This document shows, in pieces, positions 1 through 11,268 of a stretch of 64,000 nt of DNA. The notes beneath the pieces are model-generated. The model was not told the DNA's origin. It searched no databases and was given only the letters and a program-made list of their open reading frames with translations. A program made the position numbers and the translations under genes. Position 1 is the first letter of the stretch. The number at the start of each line of letters is the position of its first letter. This stretch comes from Eulemur rufifrons (lineage: Eukaryota > Chordata > Mammalia > Primates > Lemuridae), in contig NC_090996.1 of the NCBI RefSeq assembly GCF_041146395.1, positions 29,350,738-29,414,737 of the forward strand. The letters are read 5' to 3'.

Positions 1-650
1 AATCAGAGAAGTATAAAGAAAATAAAAATCACCTTTAATCTCACTGTCCACAGACAACTACTGTTAACACTTTGGTTCCTTTCCTTCTAGTCTTTTCTTC
101 TATACCTCATAGGCAAACGTACAAATATATACACTGATTATATAATTTCATAGATAGCTTATAATTTACTTAACATTTTATCATGAGAATTTCAAATTGT
201 TTCTAAATATTTCTCTCTTCCATGTCTTCCATTCTATGGATACATCATGATTTACTTGATAATTTAGATTTCTTAAAATTTGTTGCTATTAAAACCAACA
301 CCTTGGTGAACATCTTTGTAATGAAATGTCAGCGTGACAGATTATTGGTTTTGGATAGAATCCTTTGACCAAAATGAAAGATTTTTAAGGTTCATGATAC
401 ATAATGTTAATTGGTTTCCAGAATGATCAGACCACTGGACACTTCTAGTAACTATATCTTAAAGTACCTTTGTCACCTAACTCTGGCCAGCACTTGCCAA
501 CATTTTCTCTGATTGGATTGATGAAAATATTATCTCATTGTTTTAATTTGCATCTCTTTTATGATACCCGCTGTGGAATATATTTTAATTTAATCACCCC
601 TTTTATATTCCGTAGGTATTGCATGTCTTAACCTCTTTGATATTTCCCGT
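1..650 (-). repeat. Old L1/HAL1-type LINE fragment, antisense
   Basis: The stretch reads as the complement of an ancient L1-type 3' region: a block about paired nucleic-acid-like phrases on three-day-old elements such as the 'caccttggtgaacatctttgta', 'cctttgacc' and 'tctcattgttttaatttgcat' segments appears in the expected order. It is strongly diverged and has no open frame of note. The subfamily is uncertain, and the left end is cut by the window edge. Confidence 0.5.
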
Positions 651-2146
651 CGTGTAAATGGAAAACCTCACAGAATGATGGATTCCAATATCAAGTCAGT
701 GAAATAATTTGAATTTCTAAAAAATAATAAATATTTTGAAGCTTGGCAGGGAGTTCTATGATTATTCATTCTTAGTCACCAGGCATTGCTCAACCGTTGT
801 CTCTATATCCATGTTGTTTGAAGAGCTGCTTTAAAATGTAAAATTTCCCAGCAGAACATCATTTTGTGGGACCTGACTATTAGATTTTCCAGGAGGCAAT
901 CACGTCCCAGTGGGCCTGAGATGGACATGCTCACGCTGCAGGCTTTGTGGGGCGTGGTGGGGACGTGGAGCCATTGTTTGGTCTTTAGGAAAGCAGAGGC
1001 AGGGAGAGGTCGTAACGGTAAACGCCTCGCAGTAGGAAAGAGGTATTGCATGGGTGGCAAGAAGGAGCTGTTCTCTGTGTCCACGGTGGGATGAAGGGCA
1101 TTAGGATGAGTGTTAAACAAAAGTAGAAGGGATTTAGGGTTGATATTAACAGGTGTGGGGAATACTCAAAATATTTAACCACCATAGCACGATCACGGAC
1201 CCATAAGAATAGACACCTGCTGTATGGGATTCTGGAGCCGCTGTGGTGTCAGGCATGGATCCTCTAGTGGCTGGTTCTGGGGAGGTGGGGGCTTCCTGAG
1301 GGAGGGGCAGAGTGGCAGGGGGCAGTTGTGGGCCCTGGAGGCTGTGGCTATTTGCGATAGAAACCAAAGCATTTCAGTCTTTTAATAACCAGCCCGGTTG
1401 CACCAGTGCACAGCAGTTAGGATATTATTGAGAGCTCACGTGTCTTTTATGCCAATGCATATGCAGAAGGTTTCTCAGGGAACTTTCTAGAACAGGGCAC
1501 AGGATGACTGTCTCTTCTGCCATGGGCTAGCCATGCCCCTAGATGCGGAGGTGGAGCTGAGCACATTTTGAAGGTCCTTTTCCTAAAATATGGAAACAGA
1601 AATGGGCTTCCTTCTAACTTTCTACCTCCTGCGCCTGCTGCTTTGGCCCTGCTCTCGCGATCCTCCTGCAGCAGGGAGGAAAGCCACGGGCCCAGGAGCT
1701 GGAGCCAGCTGTCCGTCCCACCGCCCACTCGCCGCCCCCTTGTTCCCTCTCTTCTAGGGCAAGAGATTCCCAAACAATTCCTGTTTTCATTTGGGGTTGA
1801 ATGAAGGGGGCCTGTTTCAGCCTCTGGTTTTGGGGTGTGATGTGCTCATTTGCAGAAGCATAAAAATAATCTTGTAACGCCCCAAAAAAATACTCCGCGG
1901 CCTAAATTAACTTCGTTAAAGATCAACTTTCAAAAGAGAGCCTTGGATGAGCCTCAGCTGGATCATGTGCTTAGGCTGCTTGTGGAGACTGGCTTCTTTC
2001 CCTCCTCCGAAGTGGAAAATTCTCTAGCTCCGTCCTGGTTCATGGAGGTTTTCAAATTCCAACGGTTTCCAGGGAAAAGAGGCGCATCTCTGGCTTCATC
2101 TGAAAGTACGAGAAACCTGGGATAGTTGGAGTTTATTGCTGGAGAG
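651..2146. other. Unique sequence, nothing recognised
   Basis: No repeat family or RNA gene is recognisable. Short open frames on both strands (longest 108 codons, minus strand, 1447-1773) overlap each other in several frames and resemble no family I know, so I treat them as chance. A GC-richer patch lies near 1620-1760. Confidence 0.5.
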
Positions 2147-2450
2147 TGTTATGGGCTGAACTGTGTCCCCCTAAAAGTCATATGCTAAATCCTAACCTCA
2201 GTACCTCAGAATGTGACTTTTTGGAGAGAGGATCTTTAAGAGATAATTAAGGTAAAATGAGGTCATTAGGTTGGGTCTTAATCCAATATGACTGGTATCC
2301 TTATAAGGAGATTAGGACACAGACACACACAAAGGGAAGGCAGTGTGGAGACGCAGGGAGAAGATGACCATCTGCAAGCCAAGGAGAGAGGCCTCAGAAG
2401 AAACAGCCTAAATGTCACCTTGATCTTGGACTTCTAGAGAACTGATCTCG
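2147..2450 (+). mobile_element. MLT1A-type MaLR LTR, 3'-truncated
   Basis: Starts with the LTR hallmark TGTTATGG and follows the MLT1A order: a 'gaactgtgtccccct' block, 'cctcagaatgtgac', 'aaaatgaggtcattagg', 'aatccaatatgactggtatccttataa', and 'caagccaaggagagaggcctcagaagaaa'. It fades out before the normal 3' CA end, so it is a broken solo LTR. ERVL-MaLR elements are non-coding fossils here. Confidence 0.75.
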
Positions 2451-2569
2451 AAAAGACTGGTGTCCTAGGTGCTTACAGGTCATCGTCTCCCACGGCCGGG
2501 GATGAGCTGCAGAGTGAAGGCTTTTTGCTCACAGAGGTCCAGAAGTGAGTTTACAGTCTAAGCCTCCCT

Positions 2570-2772
2570 CGCCTCTTAACATGTTCCTTAAGGCTGCCAG
2601 ACTTGAGTGATATTTTGATACCTCTTGAATTTTCCTCTGGATGGCATTTCTTACAATCAAAACATTGAGCTTTTTGCTCTCTTGGTTTGTGGAGACTGTA
2701 TCTCCCTTATATTTATGACTCCAGCACCCAGTTTTGGGGCACAATAGGTGCTTGGTAGATGTTTGAACCATG
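2570..2772 (+). repeat. L2 LINE 3' end fragment
   Basis: The last part matches the L2 tail pattern: 'gactccagcacccagttt' followed by 'ggcacaataggtgcttggtagatgtttg', the degenerate form of the usual 'tagtaggtgctcaataaatgtttg' end. The upstream limit is uncertain. Confidence 0.45.
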
Positions 2773-2805
2773 TAGGGGGTTAGTAGAAGGGGCTAGGTCC
2801 AGGAC

Positions 2806-3285
2806 TGTATTAGTTTCCTACAGCTGCTATAACAAGTTACCATAAACATGGTGGCTGAAAACAGCACATCTTTATTCTCTTACAGCCCCAGAGGGCAGAA
2901 GTCTGAAATCACATTCACTGCACCGAAATCAAGGTGTTGGCAAAGCCATGCTCCCTCTGGAGACTCTAGGAGAGGTTGTTTCCTTACCTTCACCAGCTTC
3001 CAGAACTGCATTCCTTGGCTGGTAACCCCCTTCTCCACCTTTGAAGCCAGCACTGTAGCATCTTCAGGGGTCACATTGCCTCCTTCTGTGTGCAATCTCC
3101 CCCTGCCTCCTTTTACAACCTTTGCGATTATATTTAGCCCCCGCTATAGTCAGGATTATCTCCCCATCTCAGGATCATTAATTTAATCATATCTGCAACA
3201 TCTCCATTGCCATATAAAGTAATATTTACAAATTCCAGGGATTAGGACCTCTGGGTATCTTTGGGGGCCATTGTTTAGGCCTCTA
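2806..3285 (-). mobile_element. MLT1-type MaLR LTR, antisense
   Basis: Begins TGTATTAGTTTCCTA...GCTGCTATAACAA, the complement of an MLT1 3' end. It runs through 'aaatcaaggtgttggcaaagccatgctccctctgga' and ends in the complement of the 5' LTR end near 'ccattgtttaggcc'. It is nearly full length at about 480 bp and lies in inverted orientation to the MLT1A at 2147. Confidence 0.75.
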
Positions 3286-3600
3286 TATAGTTCCAGAACA
3301 TTTTCATCACTGCAAAAGGAAACCAGTAACCATCAAGCAGTTATTATCCATTTCCCCCACCCCTACAGCCCCTGGAAACCATCAATTTACTTTCCATATC
3401 TGTGGATTTACCTATTTTGGATAAAATGGAATCATATAATATGTGACCTTTTGTGTCTTGTGTCTTTCATTTGGCACGTTTTCAAGGTCCATCCATGTTG
3501 TAGCCTGTATCAGTACTTTTTAAGGCTGAATAATATTCCATCATATGGATATGTCACATTTAGTTTATCCACTCATCAGTTGGTTAGGCAAAGACATAAA
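3286..3600 (-). repeat. L1M LINE fragment, antisense
   Basis: Complement of an L1M ORF2/3' UTR region, with the marker order 'ccagaacattttcatcac', 'cccctggaaaccatcaat', 'tggaatcatataatatgtgacc', 'ggctgaataatattccatcatatgg'. It abuts the preceding LTR directly. Confidence 0.75.
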
Positions 3601-4240
3601 ATGTAACCAAAAAGTTTGTACTCTCATAATGTCCTAAAATTAAAAAAAAGAAAACAAATATATTTTAAAAGGAAGTAGTGTATCACTACCAAAAACGGAA
3701 ACCAGTTTCACTTGCTATAAATAGACTGCAACAGTAAACTAATAATCAAATAAGCAAACAAAATCATGCAAATTACAAAAAACCTAAAAAGAAAAATAAA
3801 AAAGAGGAAACACAATAGTAATATAAAAATATAACTAGATGCTATTTCCTGCGAGGCTTACGTGGTATATTATTCTCTCCTTACAAAGATTAGCAAGTGT
3901 TAGAAAGGTGTTGAAGACCGATTAGCACCAAAATAAGACTTTCTCATTGACTAATTAGAAGGATTGAAAGAGAATCAGAGCTTTATCCTGTGTGCTTTAA
4001 TGTTATTTTGTGTCTTGGTCTACGTAAGACATAAAACCATCTCTGGTACCACATGTGGCCCTCTGATTCTGTCCATTCTTCTACTGTCCAACTCTTGGTG
4101 ACTTCCTTCCTCTCTATCCCTGTCACCTGTCCACCTGAACTCTGAGTCCAGTCTTCTGACCTCCCTGCTCATATCCTCACCATCAGCCATAGCTCGTGCC
4201 CCACCAAAGGGGAGCTTTGAGCATTTTACTCTCTACTCTT
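3601..4240. other. AT-rich sequence with one shared unclassified motif block
   Basis: A-rich and without coding signal. The block 3659-3728 is clearly related to 42359-42430 (see findings) but belongs to no family I can name. Pyrimidine-rich DNA from 4060 may be the worn upstream part of the L2 that follows. Confidence 0.4.
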
Positions 4241-4400
4241 AAAACTTTGGTGATGTATCATCCCATTATTTTCAGGGTAAAATCTAAACCCTTAGCTAGG
4301 CATCCAAGAATCACCTCCCTACAGCCCTCCCCGCCATGCTCAGGCTGTCTCTGTCTCCCACACGACACACACCGGGTGAACCAGACAGCTTGGTCTCTCT
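4241..4400 (+). repeat. L2 LINE fragment
   Basis: Matches the L2 3' region in which 'cattattttcagggtaaaatctaaaccctta' stands for the common 'ggataaaatccaaactcctta' motif, followed by a C-rich segment. The upstream boundary may reach about 4060. Confidence 0.5.
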
Positions 4401-4562
4401 TCCCAACGCCTGTGGTTCTGACTCTGTCACTGAGTTCTCCCTCCACCTCTGTCTTCACTTGTGCAAAGCGTGGGTGATCACCTCTCTGCCTTCCTACGAG
4501 GATCAAATGAGATAAAGTCTGTGAAAACCCTGAAAACTAAAAAGAAATACAAATGTGAAATG
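4401..4562 (+). repeat. MIR SINE fragment
   Basis: The 3' half carries 'gaggatcaaatgagataaagt', the MIR 'gaggattaaatgagataat' signature, after a diverged core. Diverged, with soft limits. Confidence 0.5.
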
Positions 4563-5574
4563 TGTCATTGCTAGCCCTGCTTTGCCTTTAAGTCCTTTGA
4601 GGTTTCAGTGTCAAGGGCTCCAAGGTCCCTTTGCCATTTTCTAGGTTTAAAGCAATGGCTTTCCCCTGCCTCCTGTACACTGGGTATATTTTGTGTCATG
4701 TGACAGATGGAATGGCCTTGCCACATGACTGTGAACTTATTTCTCTTCTTTGTCTGCACCATAGCCGTTTTCATCTTCTTTTCCCCCAGTGCCTAGTGTG
4801 TGTGGTTTGAAAGAGCAACTCTGTGCCTACCTGTGGGACAGACCATCTTGTCATTGTAGATCAGGAGTAGCGAGCGTCACAGCCACGCTGCCTCTGTTAA
4901 ACATATTTTTTCGTTCCTTATTTTTTTCCCCTGTTAGTTGCATCCTGGAATGTGCTTCCTCTAATAGGAAGTGACAGCTTAATTATTCAGGTTTTTAAAA
5001 TTTATATTCTGCTGCACAGCTGACCACATGTGAAGAGCGGGCAGCCCAGCATTCTGGCATGGTTCCTTTCCTCTTTCTCTGGACATCAAGAGGTTTGGGT
5101 GGAGCCATGAAATGGCTGCTCTTGTGGGTGGCAAGAGTGTTAAAAATCGCTGTAGGGGACAGGCGGTTCCCTGGGAAGAAAGAAGACAGGGATGTGTGCA
5201 GGTGCAGAGTGGGGAAGGGGCAGGGAAGCTGACAGTCCTCCTGGCCTCAAGGTTAGACCATTCCTTTCATTGTCCAGGGTCCTTCCTACCACTGAAAATA
5301 GATTTTCTGCATGATTATTTACTCTCGTCTCTTCTTTTCAAATCTCTTGAGCCTTTGAGCTCTTTCTGTGGAAAAGATGGCACTTCAGACCATTACACCA
5401 AACATCACACTCATTGATGGTATCAGTCACATTATCTAACATGAAGATTGGCAGAGATCATAGAAGGGACGTACAGTGTTTACCTGGAGCCATCACACAG
5501 ATGTGAAAGACGAGGCTCAGAGAGGCTTAGGACTTGCTGATGGGCACCCTCCTTCTGGAGTCCCATCAGTTGTT
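4563..5574. other. Mostly unique sequence; weak MIR remnant at 5490-5550
   Basis: No gene is seen. A short antisense MIR-like stretch ('gatgtgaaagacgaggctcagagaggctta') lies near 5505-5530. Open frames of up to 101 codons (5112-5417) show no family features. Confidence 0.4.
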
Positions 5575-5985
5575 ATGGTTGATGAACCTCCATTGATAAC
5601 GTCATTGTCACTTGAGGTCCATAGTTACATTGTGGTTCACCCTTGGTGTTGTACGTTCAATGGGTTGGGACAAATATATAATGACATGTATCCACCATTA
5701 GAGTATCCTCACTGTTCTAAAATATCCTCTGTGCTCTGCCTACTCATCCCTTCCTAACCCCCTGCCCCCTGGCAACCACTGATCTTCTTACTGTCTCAAT
5801 AGCCTTGCCTTTTCCAGAATATCATATAGTTGGAATCATATAGTATGTAGCCTTTTCAGACTGGCTCCTTTCACTTAGTAATATGCATTGAAGTTTCCTC
5901 AATGTTTTTCCATGGCTTGATAGCTTATTTCTTTTTAGTGCTGAATAATATTCTATTGTTTGGATGTACCATCTTTTAAGGTGTG
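5575..5985 (-). repeat. L1M LINE fragment, antisense
   Basis: Complement of an L1MA/MB-like 3' part: 'ttgggacaaatatataatgacatgtatccaccatta', 'ctggcaaccactgatctt', 'catatagttggaatcatatagtatgtag', 'tgctgaataatattctattg'. These blocks appear in the expected order with no large gaps. Confidence 0.75.
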
Positions 5986-7555
5986 GCTATGGAGAGAGTT
6001 CTGACTCAGTACCATTGCCTGCCAAGAAGGCAAAATGGATTTAACTAGAGGAAGAGTGAGTTTATCAGGCTATGGTGAACTGAACACTAAACCAAGGTTT
6101 ATAAAGCTAGAGAACCATTACCTGAAGTCACAGGAGAGTGACCAGCTCAGAGTGAGTGACCAGGAGTCAGGGGTGGTGGTAAGAGGGTCGGAACAGACTT
6201 GATGGATATGTAGGATTTCAATAGTGGAGCTCGGGGGAAAGATTAGCACATGGGATCCATCGAGTTGAACCATAATTATGTCCATATTAAATGCTAACTT
6301 TGGCAAAAATAAGCAGTTTCCTTGCTGGAGAGAACAGCATGAATAAAGACATGTGGGCGGCCAAGTACATGGTGGGTATGGAGAGCCATATGCAGATCAT
6401 TTTGGTTGGAGCAGGGGGTGTCTGCATTTTAACCCTAACTCTTCTTGAATAGGATGCTAATTTGTGGCCATTGGAAATGGTGCCAGCCACATTCTTGGAC
6501 CTGCCAGGTGTTTTAATTTTCTGGTTACAGTGTCTTGTGTTTTTTGCTCAGTGCTATGGTTCTCTCTTGCTCAGACCACCGTTGTACTGGCTTCCCTGGT
6601 GGCCACTGCCGGGGGGAGGGTGCCTGAGATGGGCTCACTCAGGCACACTGTGACTCCTTCTCAGGACGAGGGACAAGTTCAGCATCTCTGCGGACATGGA
6701 GCTAAGTCAGCAGAAGGTTCCGATTGTGCAGATTCAGTGCTTATCTTCCTGCTGCTTTGAATGAGTGTCTCACCTGCAGCTGCAGTGTCTGATGAGGAGG
6801 GTCTGAGGTCAGACAGAAGCTGGTCTGTCTTGGTGACTTTGAGATATTTTGTGTGTATAACAGGTTGGTAATTCCACCTGGTGAGCCTTTAATGCCTTGA
6901 ACTCAGAGGCCTTGGTGGAGCCTCTATGTTAATGGTTTGAAATTTCTTTGAAAAGCTGAAATTACTGGACAAACACAAGATGGTAGCGGCCGTTATAATA
7001 ATTTTGATAAAGATGAGAGGAAACTTTTAGTTGTGTAGCCTTATATGTCTTTAAGGATACAAAAATGGAGGCTGATGATGTTGGGCAAGTATTGATCTTG
7101 CAGAAAATGTCCTGTTTTCCTATAGGTGAGAGGCATCCTAGGAAAATGACTCTCTAACTTATGACTTGATTCCCCAGGGGACACGAGAGTTTTGGGATAA
7201 TATGTCTGTACCTTGAAGGAACATTTGATTTTCCACTGTTTCCTATTGCTTCATGCTCCAGTGCCTTGGTGCAAATCGTTACCTCTGTCTAGAACGCCCC
7301 TCCCCACCCAATGGGCAGGGACAGTTCTTTGCTCATAAGCACCAGACACATTCTCTGGCTGGCTGAAGTTGGAAAGAAAGGAGAAAGGAGCTCACAAAAT
7401 TGAGAGGCGCAAGTGGCACGGCCAAGGCAGCTCCTGGAGTCAGCAGGCCAGAATCTACTCAGGGGTCCAAGCAGGACTTTGGCATGCTGTTCAAAATTAA
7501 AAAGTTGGGCCCAGCATCCTGTGTCTCAGGTCTCGATCATGGAAGCGCATTTAAT
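5986..7555. other. Mostly unique sequence with weak L2 remnants
   Basis: An antisense L2-like patch lies near 6320-6420 ('agagaacagcatgaataaagacatgtgg'), and a few L2-like bases near 7225-7300. Open frames at 6462-6760 (98 codons at most) overlap in two frames and look like chance. Confidence 0.35.
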
Positions 7556-7567
7556 AGACTCGCCAAG

Positions 7568-7735
7568 GTTGGGCGCAGTGGCTCACACCTGTAATCCTAG
7601 CACTCCGGGAGGCCGAGGTAGGCAGATCCTTTGAGCCCAGGAGTTTGAGGTTGCTGTGAGCTAGGCTGACACCACCTCACTCTAGCCCAAGCAACAGAAT
7701 GAGACTCTGTCTCAAAAAAAAAAAAAAAAAAAAAA
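7568..7735 (+). mobile_element. Short Alu SINE with perfect target-site duplication
   Basis: The head has the Alu left-arm start (GGTTGGGCGCAGTGGCTCAC) with an A-box, and after about 60 bp switches to the right-arm tail ('gagcccaggagtttgagg', 'gtgagctaggctgac'), ending in a pure A tail. The direct repeat AGACTCGCCAAG flanks it exactly (7556-7567 and 7736-7747). This is either a monomer-like Alu that transposed in this form, or a dimer that lost its middle. Confidence 0.9.
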
Positions 7736-7924
7736 AGACTCGCCAAGATGGTGGACAAAGGAGTGAGGGTTTCCCAGGGGCATTTGTGGTCGTTGTAATG
7801 CAGCCAAAGAAATTAACACATGCCCACCTCATCATCGTTCAGTCTCCAGCTCCACTGTTGCCTCCTTTGGGAAGCAGCCTTTGACTTCTCCAGGGTGGAA
7901 TTCATGCAACATACGATATCCAGC

Positions 7925-9075
7925 AGATATGTGAGTATCCACCACATGCCAGGCACATTCAAGACACCAGATACAGCGATAAATAAGACAGACAGGATCT
8001 CTGCCATCAGGGAGTTTACTTTGCAGAGGGGAAGGTAGATACTAAACAGAATGAATAACCATATAGGATAATTTTAGGTAGCTGTAAGTACTAGGCAGGA
8101 AAATAAGCAGGGAATGGTGAGAGATGGAGTGCTGGGGATGAGTCAGGGTGGAGTATTTAGGATGGGTTGACCAGGAGGGGTCTCTGTGAGGAAGAGAGCC
8201 CTGTGGAGGGTGGGCAGAGGGTAACAGCAGGTGTCTAAACCCTGGGTGGGCTTGGCATGCTCAGGGAATAGCATGAAGACTAGGGCAGCTGGGGCAGAGG
8301 GATCAGAGGGAAAGTGGGAGGAGACAGGTTCTGAGAGGTGGGCAGAGGGAAGCTCCCACAGGACTTGTGGCCCTCACAGGACCATGGAAAGAGTTTGGAC
8401 TTTATTCCAAGTGTGGTGGGAAACCACTGGAGGGGTTTGAATGAAGGATTGATCAAACTTTATGTTTGATCAAAAAATTACTCTGGATGCTGCATTGAAA
8501 GAAGGGAGTGCGGAGGGGACAGAGGGACATCAGGGAGGCCAGTTAGGAGGCTATTACAATCCAGGTGGAGACAAGGCAGGACAGTTACTTGAGCTAGGAG
8601 GTATTGGTGGGGGTGGTGAGAATGATCAGATGTGGGATATATTTGGAAGGTGGACTGTTCTGTACTTGCTGATGGAGTGGATGTGAGGAGTGAGAGAAAG
8701 AGAAGAATGAAAGAGAAAGAATGATTCGTAGGGTTTTTATTTAATAAACTTTTAAATTTGGGAACAATTTTAGATTTACAGAAAAGTTAGCACAAAGACA
8801 ATACAGAGAACTTTGGTATATCCTTTGCTCAGGTTGCCCTAATGGGCAAAGTCCTAGGGTTTTGATGTGGTGTGGTTCACATGCTGCTCATCAAGGTGGG
8901 AAAGATGTGGAGAAGAGGGAGATGTCTCCAGCTTGGTTTTGGCCATGTTAATCAAGTCATTTCACATCCAAGTGGAAATAGATGTCAAATCTGTTGGCTG
9001 GATATGTGAGTTTGGAGCTCAGGAGACAGCCAGGGTTGCAGATGCAGCTGTCGGCATTTAGATAGTATTTAATGT
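7925..9075 (-). repeat. Long L2 LINE copy, antisense, split by an L1M fragment
   Basis: Read in complement it follows the L2 3' region for over 1 kb: the 'accacatgccaggcac' start, 'gatctctgccatcagggagttta', 'tggactttattccaagtgtggtgggaaaccactggaggg', 'ttaggaggctattacaatccagg', and 'ttggttttggccatgttaa'. It is split at 8733-8842 by an L1M piece. This is one of the longest L2 copies in the window. Confidence 0.7.
8733..8842 (-). repeat. L1M 3' UTR fragment inserted in L2
   Basis: The sequence 'gggaacaattttagatttacagaaaagtt' is the complement of the L1M 3' UTR, also seen at 43.6 kb. L2-like sequence resumes on the right side, so this is a younger insertion into the L2 copy. Confidence 0.6.
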
Positions 9076-9175
9076 CATGGAACTCTCTAGTCCTGTGTAT
9101 CTGAGAATTTCTATAATGAAAAATTCATTTAAAAATTGAGTGAGCTTAAGGGAAACATGATTAATAATTTAGGTC

Positions 9176-9385
9176 ATACTTTTCTGCAAGGGGCCAATAG
9201 AAGATATTTTAGGCTTTGTGGGCCATTTGATCTCTGTTGCAACTTCTCAACTCTGCCATTGTAGCACGAAAGCAGTCCCAGATTATGTATGCACGGGCAT
9301 GGCTGGATCGTAATAGAACTCGCTGTACAAGAACTGGGCAGTAGACCGGATTTGGCCCACAGGCTATAATTTTCCAACTCCTGGG
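9176..9385 (+). mobile_element. hAT-Charlie MITE (MER58-like)
   Basis: Has the family order 'tttctgcaaggggccaata', 'gatattttaggctttgtgggcca', 'tctctgttgcaacttctcaactctgcc', 'tttggcccacaggctataa'. It is about 210 bp, near the family's full length. Its exact name is from memory and less certain than the superfamily. Confidence 0.65.
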
Positions 9386-9639
9386 CTCTCCAATGTTGAG
9401 AAGTTGGGAATATGAGGAGGGACTGTCAAGGAGGCTGAGAGGGAACAATCAGTGGGGTGGCAGGAAAACCAGGGCAGTGCGATGCCAGGATGGCAAGTCA
9501 AAGAAAGGAAAGGTCCACCATGTCACCACCCTAAGGGAGGGGGCCGCAGGGTGCAAAGAAATTGAATACTGTTCTCCCTCTTTCAGTCCTTACTAGGCCA
9601 CCTTCATGGATTTTGCCTTTTCAGTACATCACCTACCTC

Positions 9640-9846
9640 GGGGGTCTACAAGCTGTGGCCTGGTGCCTGTTTTTGTAAATAAAGTTTTATTGGAACAGAA
9701 CTACATCCATTTGTGAATGTAGTGTCTACAGATGCGTTTGTGCGGCAACAGCAGAGTTAAGCAGTTGCCACAGAGACTGCATGGCCTGCAAAGTCTAAAA
9801 TATTTACTATTTGGTCTTTTATAGAAAAGCATCCTAACCCTTGACC
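9640..9846 (-). mobile_element. hAT-Charlie MITE (MER58-like), inverted second copy
   Basis: This is the complement of the element at 9176: 'gggtctacaagctgtggcc', 'gtttttgtaaataaagttttattggaac', 'cctgcaaagtctaaaatatttacta', then a worn terminus. It lies about 255 bp from the first copy in opposite orientation. Confidence 0.7.
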
Positions 9847-9887
9847 TACATTGTTATTTAATCAATTTTTTTCTTTAAATTGACTTC

Positions 9888-9996
9888 AATTTTAAAATAA
9901 ATTTTTTATTATGGAAATTATCAAACATACAAGAATAGTGAGACTGTCTAATAAACCCTCATGTACTCTCATTCAGCTTCAACTCATGGGCAATCT
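9888..9996 (-). repeat. L1M 3' UTR, left part of a split copy
   Basis: The sequence 'ttattatggaaattatcaaacatacaagaatag' through 'actcatgggcaatctt' is an L1M 3' UTR in complement. Its continuation ('cttgtttac... aatgcaaatcccag') is displaced to 11269, so a later element split it. Confidence 0.65.
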
Positions 9997-11268
9997 TTTT
10001 TTAAAAAAAAAGACAGATTTATTGAAGTGTAATTGATATATAAAAACTGTACACATTTAATATATATAATTTAATGAGTCTGGACATGTGCATTCACCTG
10101 TGAGGCCGTTACCACAATCGAGGTAATAGATATATCCTTCACCTCAAAAGTTTCCTTGTGTCTCTTTGTTTTGTTTTTGTTTTTGTTGTAAGAACATCTA
10201 ACATGAGATCTCTCTTAACAAAATTTGAAGCGCACAATACAGTATTGTTAACTATAGGCACTATATTGTCTGACAAATCTCCAGAACTTACTCATCTTGC
10301 ATAACTGAAACTTTATACCTATTGAACAACAACTCCCCATTTCCCTGTCCCCCGAGCCCCTGGAAACCACCGTTCTATTCTTTGCTTCTATGAATTTGAC
10401 TATTTGAGATGTCTTATATAAGTGGAATCATGCACTATTTGTCCTCTGTAACTGGCTTATTTCACTTAGCAGAATGTCCTCCAGGTTTGTTTATCTGTCT
10501 TGTTGCAAATAGTGCGTGCAAATTCAGCCTTTCTTTCTAAGGCTGAATAATTTTCCATTGTATGACTGTACCACATTTCCTTTGTCCATTCATCTCTTGA
10601 TCGACATTTGGTGTTTTTTTTTTTTTTTTTTTCTTTCATATCTTGGCTATTGTGAATAATGCCACAACAAAACTTCTGCACAGGGGAAAACAAAAACCAA
10701 AAAACTCAATCAACAGAATGAAAAGATATGGTATGGAATGGGAAAGAATATTTGTAAACCCTGTATCTGATAAGGAGCTAATACCCCAAATACATGAGAA
10801 ACTCCTACAATTCAGTAGTGAAAAAAACAAATGGTCCAATTAAAAAATGGGCAAAAGACTTCAATAAACAGTTCTCCAAAGAAGACATACAAATGGTTTT
10901 GAAAGGTTTTGAAAAGGTTCTCAACATCACTAATCATCAGGGAAATGCAAATCAAAACTACAATAAGTGATGGTGACATCACCTGACACCTGTTAGGCTG
11001 GCTATTATCAAAATGACAAAAGATAACTGGTGTTGGTAAGGATGTGGAGAAATTGGAACCCTTGTACACTGTTGGGGAGAATGTAAAATGGTGCAGCTGC
11101 TGTGGAAAACAGTGTGGAGGTTCCTTTAAAAATTAAACCTAGAACTACGATGTGATCCAGTAATCCCCTTCTGGGTACATGTCCAAAAGAATTGAAAGGA
11201 GGATCTCAAACAGATACTGCACCCCCATGTTCGTTGCAGCATTATTCACAATAGCCAAGATATGGTAG
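9997..11268 (-). mobile_element. 5'-inverted (twin-primed) L1 insertion
   Basis: From 9997 to about 10662 the sequence is L1 3' UTR and ORF2 end in complement. From about 10663 it turns around and reads L1 ORF2 in sense ('cttctgcacaggggaaaa', 'gtggagaaattggaacccttgtacactg') up to about 11265. The right end reaches the same L1 position at which the left part stopped, leaving a perfect 26-bp inverted repeat (10637-10662 and 11239-11264). This is the layout expected of twin priming. ORF2 is dead, with many stops. Confidence 0.8.

Noticed and set aside
10643..11069. Frames on both strands matching L1 ORF2-like text
   Set aside because: Parts of a dead, inverted L1; stops throughout, so not annotated as coding.
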